DNA from: Sedimentisphaerales bacterium
Lineage (GTDB): Bacteria; Planctomycetota; Phycisphaerae; Sedimentisphaerales; SM23-30
DNA length: 15,213 nucleotides
Direction: 5' to 3'
Assembly (NCBI GenBank): GCA_030640865.1
Contig: DAOWIP010000355.1
Coordinates: 1-15,213 of the forward strand
Positions 14,012-15,213 of this stretch are shown here, one piece after another. Each line of letters begins with the position of its first letter. Positions within the stretch are counted from its first letter, which is position 1. The notes beneath the pieces are model-generated. The model worked only from the letters and a program-made list of their open reading frames with translations. It had not been told where the DNA came from and made no database searches. The translations under genes were made by a program, and so were the position numbers.

Positions 14012-15213
14012 GGCGTAACTCCTATTTTTTTGTAAGCATGGACAAACCTGGCGGCATATTCAGCCACTTGCGTTACAGGTGTCTCAGGGCCAAAGATCAC
14101 ATACGGCAAACTCAAAGATTCCAGAGTGTCTATCATGGTTAGAAATCCCTGCACAAGGTGCGGGCCGCCACGGCCGATGATGACGGGAATGTTGATGGGG
14201 CCATGGTCATAGACATAAGCCTGCAGCGCATCGGCGATAGCGTTGAAAGTTACGTCAATAAGGGTATTATTGGCCTTTCCCCCCAGAATAAGCAGAAGAC
14301 CAGCTTTTGCCAGTTTATGTTCGAAGCATATTTTGGCGGTCCCGAACATCCGTTCATAGGGCGGATTGCCTCCGAAATCCGAGAGGATAATCGGATTGCC
14401 GCCGTTTTGCATCAGGGTTTCCACAATGATAGTCGAAGCGCCGCCGCCAAACAGGATAGGCAGAATTAAATCACCGCCGAGTTCGCAGACATGGGCCTGA
14501 CCACGATGGCTGGAAGCACTCCATACAGCCATTTCTTCCTCAAAGATCGTTTCGTTGGCCGGATACTCAGGCAATTTAAAACCGAGATTCTTGAATTTGA
14601 AGTTTGCCTCATCGAAGGTGGCCTTGAAATCACAGGCATAAGGGTGTCCCTGAGGAGTTATACGCCAGGGATTCACTTCGCACATTCGCATGCCAGTCGT
14701 GTTGAACATATCCCATAAATCGACGAGAGCCCGTGAAAGCGAACTGGCCAACTTTTGGGGGAAACCCAGCCGGGTCAGCAATTCGCTGGCCTGGTAGGCG
14801 CCAAGCCCCTTATATATATCGATTGGGCAGGTTACTTTTTCACTGTCAGCAACATCTTCCACATCCACACCACCAGCCAGTGATACCGTTATCGATGGGC
14901 CCAGGTAGCGGGAGTCGTAGGTGATAGCTGAATACACCTCCATATCGGCTGGAATGTATTGGATGAGATAGGTGGTCCTTGGGATATGACCGTTGACTTC
15001 CATCCCCTGGGCGTGTTTGAGCATTCGTTGTGCTTCCACGTGATCACTGACTACACTGACCGCACCTGCTTTGCCACGTTTACCAGCCAAAACATCGGGT
15101 TTCACCAGTGCCTTGCCCCCCCAGCGTCCGAGCGCGTCTCTTATCTTCGCTCCGGGTGCATCAGCGGTGAGGTACTCAGGAACCGGGATATTGAACCGAG
15201 GCGCCAAATACTG
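14008..15213 (-). CDS. aclB: ATP-citrate lyase-like small (beta) subunit, 5' end outside window
   Basis: The frame is open to the right edge of the window; 401 codons are visible and perhaps 20-30 residues are missing. It is an ATP-grasp and succinyl-CoA-synthetase-beta-like protein. Counting from the TTG at 15207, it shows ALVKPDVLAGKRGKAGAV (33-50), which closely matches the ACLY block VVKPD..KRRGK. It also has GGVDVEDV (112-119), CEVNPWRI (176-183, compare LEINPL of ACLY), ILFGGGAST (251-259), ILGGKANNTLIDVTFNAI (307-324) and GRGGPH (345-350). These support ACL rather than plain succinyl-CoA synthetase. In this enzyme the small subunit binds ATP and helps form citryl-CoA. The order aclB then aclA with a 4-bp ATGA overlap is like that of green sulfur bacteria and implies tight co-translation. 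Confidence 0.85.
   Translation of the reverse strand, partial: QYLAPRFNIPVPEYLTADAPGAKIRDALGRWGGKALVKPDVLAGKRGKAGAVSVVSDHVEAQRMLKHAQGMEVNGHIPRTTYLIQYIPADMEVYSAITYDSRYLGPSITVSLAGGVDVEDVADSEKVTCPIDIYKGLGAYQASELLTRLGFPQKLASSLSRALVDLWDMFNTTGMRMCEVNPWRITPQGHPYACDFKATFDEANFKFKNLGFKLPEYPANETIFEEEMAVWSASSHRGQAHVCELGGDLILPILFGGGASTIIVETLMQNGGNPIILSDFGGNPPYERMFGTAKICFEHKLAKAGLLLILGGKANNTLIDVTFNAIADALQAYVYDHGPINIPVIIGRGGPHLVQGFLTMIDTLESLSLPYVIFGPETPVTQVAEYAARFVHAYKKIGVTP

Noticed and set aside
15205..15207. TTG at 15207 as the aclB start
   Set aside because: The frame stays open to the window edge and homologues extend further upstream, so the start is most likely outside the window.
14008..15213. Plain succinyl-CoA synthetase beta subunit
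   Set aside because: The VKPD...KRGK block, the GGVDV motif and the fused citrate-synthase domain of the partner gene fit ATP-citrate lyase better.

Overview
This window looks like chromosomal DNA from a bacterium of middling G+C content. I suspect Planctomycetota, possibly a Phycisphaerae-type anaerobe. That guess rests on a lone FlgI-like HEAT lipoprotein, an ATP-citrate-lyase-like gene pair and degenerate intergenic repeats. No ribosomal or other phylogenetic marker settles it. There are no rRNA or tRNA genes, no CRISPR array, no transposase and no phage genes.

Layout, left to right. (1) 1-688, minus: a 3'-truncated AEC-family (auxin efflux carrier-like) permease. (2) 827-2773, minus: mutL with an intact endonuclease motif. 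A hairpin terminator lies behind it and a near-consensus sigma70 promoter in front. (3) 2915-4577, plus: a short, degenerate xylose-isomerase-like TIM-barrel gene translationally coupled to asnA (ammonia-dependent asparagine synthetase), probably read from a promoter that overlaps the mutL promoter head to head. (4) 4616-6320: an AIM24/TIGR00266 gene and an MNT-HEPN pair, all on the minus strand, bracketed by two same-orientation copies of a dispersed intergenic repeat. (5) 6333-6387: four copies of a 9-bp word. (6) 6450-11745, minus: an FlgI-like HEAT-repeat lipoprotein followed 22 bp later by smc. (7) 11936-15213, minus: aclB (5' end outside the window) and aclA, overlapping by 4 bp.

How the genes work together. 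MutL (mismatch repair), SMC (chromosome organisation) and AsnA (asparagine synthesis) are housekeeping genes. The aclBA pair should split citrate with ATP and CoA into acetyl-CoA and oxaloacetate. However, the large subunit has Asn463 where the citrate-synthase fold normally carries its first catalytic histidine, and it also has a long unusual linker. The MNT-HEPN pair resembles a nucleotidyltransferase antitoxin with its HEPN partner.

The points most worth a second look are the altered active site of the AclA-like protein, the FlgI-fold lipoprotein beside smc with no flagellar genes nearby, and the repeat-bracketed AIM24-HEPN-MNT block. I did not find a clearly new multi-gene system, and these three are leads rather than proof.
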